Assembly: GCA_036514635.1 (NCBI GenBank)
Contig: DATBWU010000376.1
Span: forward strand, 1-46,046
Origin: DASSFZ01 sp036514635
Lineage (GTDB): Bacteria > Chloroflexota > Anaerolineae > Fen-1058
Direction: 5' to 3'
DNA length: 46,046 nucleotides
Shown in pieces: positions 30,831 through 37,699 of the stretch; the stretch's first letter is position 1, and each line of letters begins with the position of its first letter. The notes below the pieces were generated by a model. It saw only the letters and a list, made by a program, of their open reading frames with translations. It searched no databases and was not told where the DNA came from. Position numbers and translations under genes: made by a program.

Positions 30831-33193
30831 ACCATCGCTTGCCCTAATGCCAGGCCGCCGTCATTAGGCGGGACGATCCGATGTGTGTACACGGTGAAGT
30901 TCGCCGCCCGCAGCAGATCGAGCACGCGCTTGAGCAGGGTCACGTTCTGGAACACGCCGCCGCTCAGCGCCACCTCGTTCAAGCCGCGTTCCTCGCGAAG
31001 CGCCAGGCACACGTCACGCAGCATCGCCGCCAGCCCATTGTGAAACCGCGCCGAGATAACCGGGGCGGGCACGCCGGCGCGCACGTCATTCACCGCAGCG
31101 CGAATCACCGGCACCGCACTTACTGAAAACTGATTACTGCCTGCTGCCTCAGTCCGGCGAATTACCTCAAACTCGTACTCGCCTCTCTCCGCCGCATCTG
31201 CCAGTGCTTCAAACTCAATCGCCGCCTGTCCCTCGTAGTTGGCGGACTGCCGCACACCGGCAATCGACGAGAGCGCATCGAATAAGCGCCCCACGCTCGA
31301 CGTGGGCAGCGTGTTGAGGCCCGATTCGATTTGTCGAGCGATGGCCGCGCGCTCGGCCGGGCTCGCGGCCACGACCGGGGCCAGATCGCCGGTCCACTCA
31401 ATGCCGGCTTGATGCAGATAGCTCAGCGCCACGCGATACGGATGGCGCGTCGCCGCGTCGCCGCCGGGCAGCGGCACATACGCCAGGTGCGCGGCGCGCT
31501 CGAAGCCGCGATAATCGGCGATCAGAAATTCGCCACCCCAGGTCGCGCCGTCGCTTCCGTAGCCGGTTCCGTCGAAGGCCACGCCGATCACGGGCCAGTC
31601 GCCGCGCAACCCGTTCTCGGCCATGCACGCGGCGATGTGCGCGTGATGATGCTGCACGCCGATAGCGCGAAGACCGTCTCGCCCGGCGCGCTCAAGCGCG
31701 TAGCGCGCGGCGAGGTAGTTGGGGTGCAGATCGTAGGCTATCACCTCCGGTCTGATGCGAAACAGCCGCTCGAAGTGGGCTACGCCCTCCTCGAACGAGC
31801 GCAGTGTCTCGTAGTTTTCCATGTCGCCGATGTGATGGCTGAGGAAAGCGTAGTCACTGTGCGTGACGCAGAACGTGTTCTTAAGCTCGGCTCCGACTGC
31901 CAGCGCAGGCGGCGCGTCGAACGGCAGCCTGACCGGGTACGGCGCGTAACCGCGCGAGCGGCGGATCGGCAACTCGCGGCCCTCAAAGACGCGCACAACC
32001 GAATCGTCGCAACGGACGTAAATGTCGCGGTCGTGCAGCAGGAAGGCATCGGCCAGCGGAGCGAGTCGCGCCACTGCATCCTCGTTATCGGTCGCGATCG
32101 GCTCCTCACTGAAATTGCCGCTGGTCATGACCAACGCCGAAAGACGAATGACCGAAGACGATTCGTCCTTCGTCGTTTGTCCTTCGTCGAATAGCAGGTA
32201 ATGCAGCGGCGTGTAGGGCAGCATGACGCCGAGGGCGGCCTGGCCGGGTGCGACGCTCTCGGAGATATGTTGGTTAGTGGGTTGGATGGATGGCTGGTTG
32301 GATAGTTTGTTGAGCAGGACGATCGGGCGTTGTGGCGATTGAAGCAGTGAACGCTCTTCGTCTGAGACTTCGCAGAAACGCTCGGCAGTTTCCAGGTCGG
32401 GCATCATCAGCGCGAAGGGCTTGTCGACACGGCCCTTGCGGCGGCGCAATTCGGCGACAGCCGCATCGTTCGTCGCATCGCAGGCGAGGTGGAATCCACC
32501 CAGGCCTTTGACGGCGACGATCTTGCCCTCCGCCAGCAGGCGTCTCACCTCGGTGATTGCGGATTGCGGATTGTGGATTGTGGATGACTCGGCATTCCCA
32601 AATCCGCAATCCGAATTCTGAAGCCAGGTCTGCGGGCCGCAGGTTGGGCAAGCCACCGGCTGCGCGTGGAAGCGGCGATTGAGCGGGTCGGCGTACTCGG
32701 CGGCGCAGTCGGGGCACATCTCGAAGTGCGCCATCGTCGTCAGCGGTCGATCGTACGGAATGTCTTTGATGATCGTGAAGCGCGGTCCGCAGTTGGTGCA
32801 GTTGATGAAGGGATAGCGGTAACGCCGATCAGCCGGATCGAGCAGCTCGCGCAAGCAATCGGGACAGATGCTCACGTCGGGCGAGAGGGGTTGGAAGGCG
32901 TCGGGCACCGGCTCGGAGCGGATGATCTCGAACGTCGTGAAGCCGTTAGGCAGGCGCGGCGTCACCCGAACAGCATCGACACGCGCCAGCGGCGGGGCCT
33001 GTGTGCGCAACGACTCAGCGAATGCGGTAAGCGCTTCGGGCGATCCATCGACTTCGATATCGACACCGGCCGACGTGTTGCGCACCCAGCCCGACAGCGA
33101 CAAACGCGCCGCCAGCCCGTACACGAACGGGCGGAACCCGACGCCCTGCACGACGCCGGTGATATGAATGCTTGCGCCTTGAAGGTCTGCCAT
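30773..33193 (-). CDS. hypF: Carbamoyltransferase HypF with several repeat-derived insertions
   Basis: HypF makes carbamoyl-adenylate from carbamoyl phosphate and ATP and loads it on HypE. All domains are present: acylphosphatase (GVVQGVGFRPFVY), zinc fingers (CPDC, CTNC, CPDC, CPTC), YrdC-like (AVKGLGGFHLACDA) and Kae1-like (VQHHHAHIAA, FDGTGYGSDG, VALSGGVFQN). Between these lie in-frame peptides that match the neighbouring palindromic repeats: residues 192-213 (LQNSDCGFGNAESSTIHNPQ), 295-310 (NKLSNQPSIQPTNQH), 336-350 (DEGQTTKDESSSVIR), about 682-692 (GSNQFSVSAV) and the tail 789-806 (ADCGLRIDDCGL). The frame is never broken, so the gene appears functional at 806 residues, about 40-60 over typical. 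Confidence 0.93.
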   Translation of the reverse strand: MADLQGASIHITGVVQGVGFRPFVYGLAARLSLSGWVRNTSAGVDIEVDGSPEALTAFAESLRTQAPPLARVDAVRVTPRLPNGFTTFEIIRSEPVPDAFQPLSPDVSICPDCLRELLDPADRRYRYPFINCTNCGPRFTIIKDIPYDRPLTTMAHFEMCPDCAAEYADPLNRRFHAQPVACPTCGPQTWLQNSDCGFGNAESSTIHNPQSAITEVRRLLAEGKIVAVKGLGGFHLACDATNDAAVAELRRRKGRVDKPFALMMPDLETAERFCEVSDEERSLLQSPQRPIVLLNKLSNQPSIQPTNQHISESVAPGQAALGVMLPYTPLHYLLFDEGQTTKDESSSVIRLSALVMTSGNFSEEPIATDNEDAVARLAPLADAFLLHDRDIYVRCDDSVVRVFEGRELPIRRSRGYAPYPVRLPFDAPPALAVGAELKNTFCVTHSDYAFLSHHIGDMENYETLRSFEEGVAHFERLFRIRPEVIAYDLHPNYLAARYALERAGRDGLRAIGVQHHHAHIAACMAENGLRGDWPVIGVAFDGTGYGSDGATWGGEFLIADYRGFERAAHLAYVPLPGGDAATRHPYRVALSYLHQAGIEWTGDLAPVVAASPAERAAIARQIESGLNTLPTSSVGRLFDALSSIAGVRQSANYEGQAAIEFEALADAAERGEYEFEVIRRTEAAGSNQFSVSAVPVIRAAVNDVRAGVPAPVISARFHNGLAAMLRDVCLALREERGLNEVALSGGVFQNVTLLKRVLDLLRAANFTVYTHRIVPPNDGGLALGQAMVGIADCGLRIDDCGLRPDY
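32144..32188. repeat. GACGAA-family repeat inside hypF
   Basis: An in-frame segment encodes DEGQTTKDESSSVIR between HYLLF and ALVMTSGN, which are adjacent or nearly so in ordinary HypF. The DNA is an inverted repeat of the AGACGAATGACC...GTCGTTTGTCCTTCGTC type. Confidence 0.8.
32269..32313. repeat. GGTTGGATGG repeat inside hypF
   Basis: A simple-sequence stretch of TTGGTTAG and GGTTGGATGG words encodes an Asn/Gln/Pro/Ser-rich loop (LSNQPSIQPTNQH) in the YrdC-like part. Confidence 0.7.
32555..32620. repeat. GGATTGCGGATT-family repeat inside hypF
   Basis: GGATTGCGGATT pairs with AATCCGCAATCC about 35 bases apart. The segment encodes a 22-residue peptide between CPTCGPQTW of the second zinc finger and TEVRRLLAEGKIV of the YrdC-like domain. 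Confidence 0.85.
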
Positions 33194-33200
33194 GTGAACT

Positions 33201-33243
33201 CAATACGTGAAGCGCAATTACGTTTTACGCTTTACGTCTTACG
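33201..33243. repeat. CGTGAAGCGCAA / TTACGCTTTACG repeat
   Basis: This lies between hypF and hypB, overlaps the hypB 3' end and supplies its ERKT codons and stop. It is the same family as 30404-30444. Confidence 0.75.
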
Positions 33244-33894
33244 CTCCGCTTCCCGAACAACCCACTCGACCCATGCGTCCAGCCCCTCGCCTGTGCGGCA
33301 CGACATTGGGAATGTTGCCACGCCGGGATTGAGCATCTCGACGCCGCGCGTGAAGTAGTCCATCCGGAACGTCACATACGGCAGCAAATCGATCTTGTTG
33401 ATCACCAGCGCCTCGACGCCGCGATACGTGCCGGGATACTTGTAGGGCTTGTCGTCGCCTTCCGGCACGGAGGCAATCAGCACGCTCTTATGCGCGCCGA
33501 GCTGAAAATTCGCCGGGCACACCAGGTTGCCGACATTCTCGACGATCAGCGCATCGAACTCAGGCAAGTCGATCTGCTCCAGCGCACCTTGAAGCATGAT
33601 CGCGTCGAGGTGGCATTCGCCGCCGGTGTTGATCTGGATCGCCGTCGCGCCCGCCGCCGCCGCGCGATCGGCGTCTAGGCTGGTGGCGATGTCGCCGTCG
33701 ACGACGGCCAATCGCAAGCGTCCGGCCAGCCGCTGAACCGTCTGCTCGATCAGCGAGGTCTTGCCCGCGCCCGGCGAGGCCATCAGGTTCAACGCGAACA
33801 CACCTGCCGCATCGAGACGGCGGCGGTTGTCTGCGGCTAATCGATCGTTCGCGCTCAGAATCTTCTCGACGACGGGAATACGTTGAGACAACAT
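33232..33894 (-). CDS. hypB: Hydrogenase nickel-insertion GTPase HypB
   Basis: HypB is a GTPase that hands nickel, with HypA, to the hydrogenase large subunit. The 220-residue protein has Walker A LMASPGAGKTSLIEQ, the metal-binding NTGGECHLDAIM, IVENVGNLVCPANFQLG and VINKIDLLPYV. The His-rich N-terminal nickel store and the CXXCGC motif are absent, so it is the minimal form. AGGAG precedes ATG 33894. It follows hypA by 66 bases. Confidence 0.94.
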   Translation of the reverse strand: MLSQRIPVVEKILSANDRLAADNRRRLDAAGVFALNLMASPGAGKTSLIEQTVQRLAGRLRLAVVDGDIATSLDADRAAAAGATAIQINTGGECHLDAIMLQGALEQIDLPEFDALIVENVGNLVCPANFQLGAHKSVLIASVPEGDDKPYKYPGTYRGVEALVINKIDLLPYVTFRMDYFTRGVEMLNPGVATFPMSCRTGEGLDAWVEWVVREAERKT

Positions 33895-33960
33895 GGCTCC
33901 TGTGAACGGCTACGTAAGCACTGAACCATCGCAATGGGTAAAGGTCGTTCGACCTCTCCT

Positions 33961-34383
33961 CTACCCCCGTGCCCCCTTCTCCTCTCCCGATGGGAGAGGA
34001 GAAGGGGGTTGGGGGATGAGGTGAGGTACGTCACGCAACACGTTATCGACATCAATCGCTTCCAGGTAAAACTCCTCGCCGGCCACAATCTGGATTCGGT
34101 TTCCGTGGCAGGCCGGGCACGCCAGGTCGTCGGTCCCCGGCGTGAAACGGCTGCCGCAATCCAGGCAGGAGATCTCGATCGGCACGCGGCGGAAGTGGAG
34201 CCGCGCACCCTCGGCGGGCGTGCCTGCGGCGACGATGTCCCAGTAAAACTGAACCGAATCATCGACGATTGAGGACAGGTTGCCGATGACCAGGTGAACA
34301 TCGGTAATGCGCTCGGCCCCGGCCTCGCGTGCGTGCCGAAGGGCAATCTCCAAAATGCTTTCAGTTATGGCCAATTCGTGCAT
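33961..34383 (-). CDS. hypA: Hydrogenase nickel metallochaperone HypA with repeat-encoded tail
   Basis: HypA passes nickel to the hydrogenase large subunit. It begins MHELAITESILEIALRHARE; the N-terminal His after Met is the nickel ligand, so ATG 34383 is required even though the frame is open upstream. The zinc loop is CLDCG and CPACHG. HypA usually ends near residue 115-120; here VDNVLRDV is followed by a tail of some 20 residues (PHLIPQPPSPLPSGEEKGAR). That tail is encoded by the perfect 17-bp hairpin at 33972-34008. It is the first gene of the hyp run and lies next to the transposon scar. Confidence 0.93.
   Translation of the reverse strand: MHELAITESILEIALRHAREAGAERITDVHLVIGNLSSIVDDSVQFYWDIVAAGTPAEGARLHFRRVPIEISCLDCGSRFTPGTDDLACPACHGNRIQIVAGEEFYLEAIDVDNVLRDVPHLIPQPPSPLPSGEEKGARG
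33972..34008. repeat. Perfect 17-bp hairpin inside the hypA 3' end
   Basis: CCCCCTTCTCCTCTCCC (33972-33988) pairs with GGGAGAGGAGAAGGGGG (33992-34008) over a three-base loop. It is translated as part of HypA. The same family recurs at 45993-46046. Confidence 0.9.
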
Positions 34384-34448
34384 AACCCGGCTCGATTCAA
34401 GACTAGGATAGCCCATTATTGACACATAATTCAAGTTACGTCCATCAT

Positions 34449-34499
34449 GTTTTTGCCCGACAAGGGACAAAAACAGGGCCGATCTGGCAAGATCGCCCC
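34449..34499 (-). promoter_or_regulatory. Two adjacent hairpins upstream of hypA
   Basis: GTTTTTGCCC (34449-34458) pairs with GGGACAAAAAC (34464-34474, one bulge). GGGCCGATCT pairs with AGATCGCCC at 34477-34499 (one bulge). On the hypA strand they lie 65-115 bases before the start codon, where a leader or operator could sit. A possible TTGAAT / TATCCT promoter pair lies between them and hypA. They might equally be end sequences of the transposon remnant. Confidence 0.35.
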
Positions 34500-34552
34500 T
34501 GAATTAGTAGACAAGCTTCACAATTAAGGAAATTGCGGATAAGATGCTAAGC

Positions 34553-34845
34553 ATGCTCCTTTACTACGCTGAGAGCATTCGGTAATTCAAAACAGCCCTG
34601 AATATTGGCCTTTTCCGCGCATCTCAGCAGGTGTAGAACATCAGTCCGAAGGCTGAATCTCAGCCAATAAACGCGCTGGAACCGAATTACCGAATCCTCT
34701 CACGCTCGCTTATCCCGGTTTCCGAAAGTCTTTCGGTCGATGACCGGCCTGTCTGTGGCCGAATTCGATCAGGTGGTGGATGACCTTCTGCCGCGCCATG
34801 CCCATTCCGAGCAGAAACGCCTCAGTCACCCCACACGCATCAGGC
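34553..34845 (+). pseudogene. Transposase N-terminal remnant, interrupted by a MITE
   Basis: From ATG 34553 the codons give MLLYYA and then hit the 131-bp inserted element. If that element and one 5-bp target copy are removed, the frame continues as ARLSRFPKVFRSMTGLSVAE, then FDQVVDDLLPRHAHSEQKRL and SHPTRIRRV. This is the start of an IS5-like transposase with the Tnp-4 type helix-turn-helix (VFRSxTGLSVAEFD). After about residue 55 it runs into the 3' end of the CNBD gene and is lost. The remnant is dead both by truncation and by the insertion. Confidence 0.75.
34571..34701. mobile_element. 131-bp MITE-like element with TIRs and target duplication
   Basis: GAGAGCATTCGGTAATTC (34571-34588) is the inverted copy of 34684-34701, matching at 17 of 18 bases, and the complementarity continues imperfectly inward (CAGC...TATTGGC). 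ACGCT flanks both ends directly (34566-34570 and 34702-34706), a 5-bp target-site duplication. It codes for nothing. In-silico removal of the element and one ACGCT copy rejoins the transposase frame perfectly, which shows that this was an insertion event. Confidence 0.88.
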
Positions 34846-35307
34846 GCGTGCAGCCACGAGCTGGACGCGAGTATCGCTCAGGCGCGACATTGCGGCGGCG
34901 GCGATCTGGCGCATCAGCGCCGCATCGATCTTCGGATCCACCGTGCACAACGCGCGCAGGCCGGCGGCATCGAACTTGAACACCCGGCTTGGACAGGTCG
35001 CGCGCACCGTGCCGGTGTAGCGATAGGGTTCAATCAGCGCCGATATGCCAAACGGTTCGCCGGGGTTGATTTCGCTGATGAAGAAATCCTTGCGCAGTTC
35101 GGGATTGATCTCGTCCGCCACGATGTAGTGCAGATCGACGCAGCCCTCGATCAGGAAGTACAGTGCGTCGGCCGGCCCGCCGGTCTCGAAGATCGTCTCG
35201 CCGTCCTTGAAGGTTATCTCCTCGGCCAGCATGGCAACGGCGTTGAGAGAATCGTTCGCCAGTTGGCCGAAGAATGGGTAGCGGCGCAACAGCTCCGGTG
35301 AAACCAT
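34840..35307 (-). CDS. Second stand-alone cyclic-nucleotide-binding (CNBD) protein
   Basis: A 155-residue single-domain cNMP-binding protein starting MVSPELLRRYPFFGQLANDS at ATG 35307, preceded by AGGAGG. The body reads FKDGETIFETGGPADALYFL, IEGCVDLHYIV and a phosphate-cassette-like NPGEPFGISALIEPYRYTGT. There is no DNA-binding domain. It lies between the maturation protease and hypA on the same strand, so it belongs to the hydrogen module. It differs in sequence from the CNBD protein at 21490-21954. Its last codon overlaps the end of the transposase remnant. Confidence 0.82.
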   Translation of the reverse strand: MVSPELLRRYPFFGQLANDSLNAVAMLAEEITFKDGETIFETGGPADALYFLIEGCVDLHYIVADEINPELRKDFFISEINPGEPFGISALIEPYRYTGTVRATCPSRVFKFDAAGLRALCTVDPKIDAALMRQIAAAAMSRLSDTRVQLVAARA

Positions 35308-35379
35308 GCTCAGTCCTCCTGATCCACAGCGGATTCGTGCGGTGTGATGTCTTAGAGACTGTTTTGAAAATCGCGATTG

Positions 35380-35470
35380 CACCGCAGAGACGCTGAGGTC
35401 GCAGAGAAGTCTTTAGAAAAACTCAGCGCTCTCTGCGCCTCGGCGGTGAATCTCGACCCTTTTCAAACAC
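35380..35470. repeat. CACCGCAGAG...CTCTGCGG palindromic repeat
   Basis: CACCGCAGAGACGCTGAGGT is mirrored by CTCTGCGCCTCGGCGGTGAA. It separates the maturation protease from the CNBD gene and ends just before the protease stop. Confidence 0.85.
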
Positions 35471-35474
35471 TCTC

Positions 35475-36098
35475 TTACAGAAACGCTCGCTCGCGCAGGG
35501 CCTGGATGACGAGATCGGCAGCGTGTGGCACAGCAACCGCGACCGGTGGCGTAAGCGCTTCCGAGAAATCGTACGCACTCTCGGTTTCCACGGCGACGAC
35601 CATCACGCGATCGGGCAAATGTGCTCCCATCGCGCGCCCGACTTGCAGCGCGGTCGGCAGGGACGTGTCATGCGCCGACGCAGTGTGCCCGGCGGAGAGA
35701 TCAGGCAGGTCTTCGAGCGCGAGGCGCATCACGCTGCCCACGGGTCGCTGCCCGGTCGTCATGGCATCGATCAGGATCACGTGATCGTAACCCAGCATGC
35801 GTTCCATCAGGCCCAGGCCGCCCAACGACACACAATCAATATCGATTTCAGATTGCGGATTTTTGATTTTAGATTGATCGCTACAATCCGCAATCTGCAT
35901 TCCGCATTCCGCAATCTGCATTCCGCATTCCGCATTCCGCAATCGCTGCTTGACTTCTTCGGCCACACGCCAGCCGACGCCGTCATCGCCCAAGATCGGA
36001 TTGCCCAGGCCGATGACGAGAGCAGACGAGGGATGAGGGACTAACGACGAAAGCCGGTCGTCCTGCGTGATTGTCGTTCGCCCTTCGTCCTCGGTCAT
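35475..36098 (-). CDS. NiFe hydrogenase maturation protease with a large repeat-derived insertion
   Basis: This endopeptidase cuts the C-terminal tail off the hydrogenase large subunit after nickel insertion. The family core is present: ALVIGLGNPILGDDGVGWRV (nickel-sensing Glu/Asp region), VSLGGLGLMERMLGYDHVIL, IDAMTTGQRPVGSV and HDTSLPTALQ with the conserved His. Two pieces do not belong to the family. One is an N-terminal lead (MTEDEGRTTITQDDRLSSLV) of GACGAA-repeat origin. The other is a 35-residue insertion at 52-86 (RLRNAECGMQIAECGMQIAD...) of GGATTG/GAATGC-repeat origin, placed between helix 1 and strand 2. The start is ATG 36098, 16 bases after the large-subunit stop. At 207 residues it is about 45-50 over typical. 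Confidence 0.9.
   Translation of the reverse strand: MTEDEGRTTITQDDRLSSLVPHPSSALVIGLGNPILGDDGVGWRVAEEVKQRLRNAECGMQIAECGMQIADCSDQSKIKNPQSEIDIDCVSLGGLGLMERMLGYDHVILIDAMTTGQRPVGSVMRLALEDLPDLSAGHTASAHDTSLPTALQVGRAMGAHLPDRVMVVAVETESAYDFSEALTPPVAVAVPHAADLVIQALRERAFL
35841..35945. repeat. GATTGCGGATT / GCATTCC repeat inside the protease gene
   Basis: CAGATTGCGGATT (35849-35861) is perfectly complementary to AATCCGCAATCTG (35885-35897). The rest is a run of GCATTCCGCATTCC units. The whole is 105 bases, a multiple of three, and stays in frame. Confidence 0.9.
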
Positions 36099-36105
36099 TC
36101 GTCGC
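36040..36105. repeat. GACGAA-family repeat at the protease 5' end
   Basis: ACGACGAAAGCCGGTCGTCC and GCCCTTCGTCCTCGGTCATT form an inverted repeat covering the first 20 codons of the protease, including its ATG. Confidence 0.75.
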
Positions 36106-36114
36106 GCACCTATC

Positions 36115-37617
36115 TCAGCAATACTGGCGCAACACCGCGATCGACTCGCCCTGCGCATCGCGGATCGTGACTTCCAACGGCATCTGTCCGGGCAGCGAGT
36201 GCGTGGCACAGCCGAAGCATGGGTCGTAGGCGCGGAAGGCCATCTCGATCATGTTGAGCAGACCCTCCGTCACGACTTTGCCTTTGGTGATCAGACTCTG
36301 CGCGGCCTTCTGGGTGGACATCTGGATCGGCGCGTAGTTGTTCGTCGTGCCGACGATGAGATTGACCCGGGTCAGGACGCCGCGCTCGTCCGTCCAATAG
36401 TGATGCGTCAGCGTGCCGCGTGGCGCTTCGACGATGCCGACGCCCTCGGTCGGTTTCTCGGTCGGGATGGCGTGGAATTTGTCGGACGCGATTTCCGGAT
36501 CGGTCGCCAGCTCGACGATGCGCTCGGCGGCGTACAGCAGCTCGATCAGCCGCGCCCAGTGCGTCGCCAGCCGGGCGTGCACCACCTTCGTTTTGCCCGT
36601 GCTGGTGTAGCGCTCCCCTTCTTCTTGCACCAGCGTCGCGTAGAACTTCTCGTACTCTTCCTGCGCGCGCGGGGTCGCCATGCCATCGGCGGCGTTCAGC
36701 CGTGACAGCGGCGTGGCGCAATACACGCCGGAATCCTTGCCATCGACGAAGCCCTTCCAGCCGATCTTCTTGAGATACGGGAACTTGAGATAGGTCCACG
36801 GCTCGACGCGCTCGGCGATCCAGTCGGTGTACTCGTGGGCCGCATACTTGCCGATGCGATTGCCGTCCGGATCGACCACGCTGACTTTGCCGTCGTAGAA
36901 GTTGACCTTGTTGTTCTCGTCCACCGTGCCGATGTAGTAGGTGCGATGCGTGTAGACATCGCCCAGAATCAGATCGACGTAGGCCTTGTTGCCCAGGACG
37001 ATGTCGTTGAACAGTTTCAGGCTGAACTGGGCGAACTCGATTGCCCAGCGACCCATCTCGGCGATCTCGGCGGCCTGCTCCTGGGTGATGCCTTTCGTCA
37101 GCCCACCGGGGATCGACGTGCACGGGTGCACCTTGCGCCCACCGATGATCTCGACGATGTGGTGACCGTATTTGCGCGCCTGGATCACCTTGCCGCCAAT
37201 CTCTAATCCTACTTTGTGAATGACACCCAGAATATTTCTCTGGGCGACAGGCGCATCAGGCCCCATCACGAAATCCGGGCCGGCCAGCGCGTAGAAATGC
37301 GTGGTGTGATCGGTGAAGTAGAAGCCGCTGTACAGCAGTTCGCGCAGTTTCTTGGCCGTCGGCGGCGGATCGACGTGGTACACGGCGTCGGCGGCTTTGG
37401 CAGCGGCCATGTGGTGCGCCTCGGGGCACACGCCGCAGATGCGATTCGTCAGCAGCGGCATCTCCTCGACCGGGCGGCCCACGCAGAAGCGCTCGAAGCC
37501 GCGCAACTCCGGAATCTGGAAGTAGGTGTTGGCGACATCGCCTTCTTCGTTCAAGAAGATCTCAATCTTGCCGTGGCCTTCCAGGCGGGTGATCGGGTCA
37601 ATCGTAATCCGTTGCAT
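36115..37617 (-). CDS. mvhA: NiFe hydrogenase large subunit, MvhA type (group 3c-like)
   Basis: The large subunit holds the NiFe active site of the soluble hydrogenase that feeds the HdrABC complex. L1 is RICGVCPEAHHMA (Cys 61 and 64) and L2 is DPCFGCATH (residues 465-473, Cys 467 and 470). A 27-residue tail beginning SLPGQMPLEV follows the His and must be cut off by the maturation protease encoded next. ATG 37617 follows GGAGGG. At 500 residues it is of normal length for cytosolic group 3 enzymes. Neighbouring mvhG, mvhD and hdrA support the Mvh type over the bidirectional HoxH type. Confidence 0.93.
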   Translation of the reverse strand: MQRITIDPITRLEGHGKIEIFLNEEGDVANTYFQIPELRGFERFCVGRPVEEMPLLTNRICGVCPEAHHMAAAKAADAVYHVDPPPTAKKLRELLYSGFYFTDHTTHFYALAGPDFVMGPDAPVAQRNILGVIHKVGLEIGGKVIQARKYGHHIVEIIGGRKVHPCTSIPGGLTKGITQEQAAEIAEMGRWAIEFAQFSLKLFNDIVLGNKAYVDLILGDVYTHRTYYIGTVDENNKVNFYDGKVSVVDPDGNRIGKYAAHEYTDWIAERVEPWTYLKFPYLKKIGWKGFVDGKDSGVYCATPLSRLNAADGMATPRAQEEYEKFYATLVQEEGERYTSTGKTKVVHARLATHWARLIELLYAAERIVELATDPEIASDKFHAIPTEKPTEGVGIVEAPRGTLTHHYWTDERGVLTRVNLIVGTTNNYAPIQMSTQKAAQSLITKGKVVTEGLLNMIEMAFRAYDPCFGCATHSLPGQMPLEVTIRDAQGESIAVLRQYC

Positions 37618-37630
37618 GGAACCCTCCATG

Positions 37631-37699
37631 AAAAGGATGAAGGCGGAGGGATGAGGGATGAAGTTGTTTCATCCTTCCGCCCTCATCCTTCATCCTTTT
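37631..37699. repeat. AAGGATGAAGG / CCTTCATCC palindrome
   Basis: AAAAGGATGAAGGCGGAGGG is mirrored by TCCGCCCTCATCCTTCATCC. It lies between mvhG and mvhA and supplies the mvhG stop (GCAAAAGGATGA). Confidence 0.85.
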
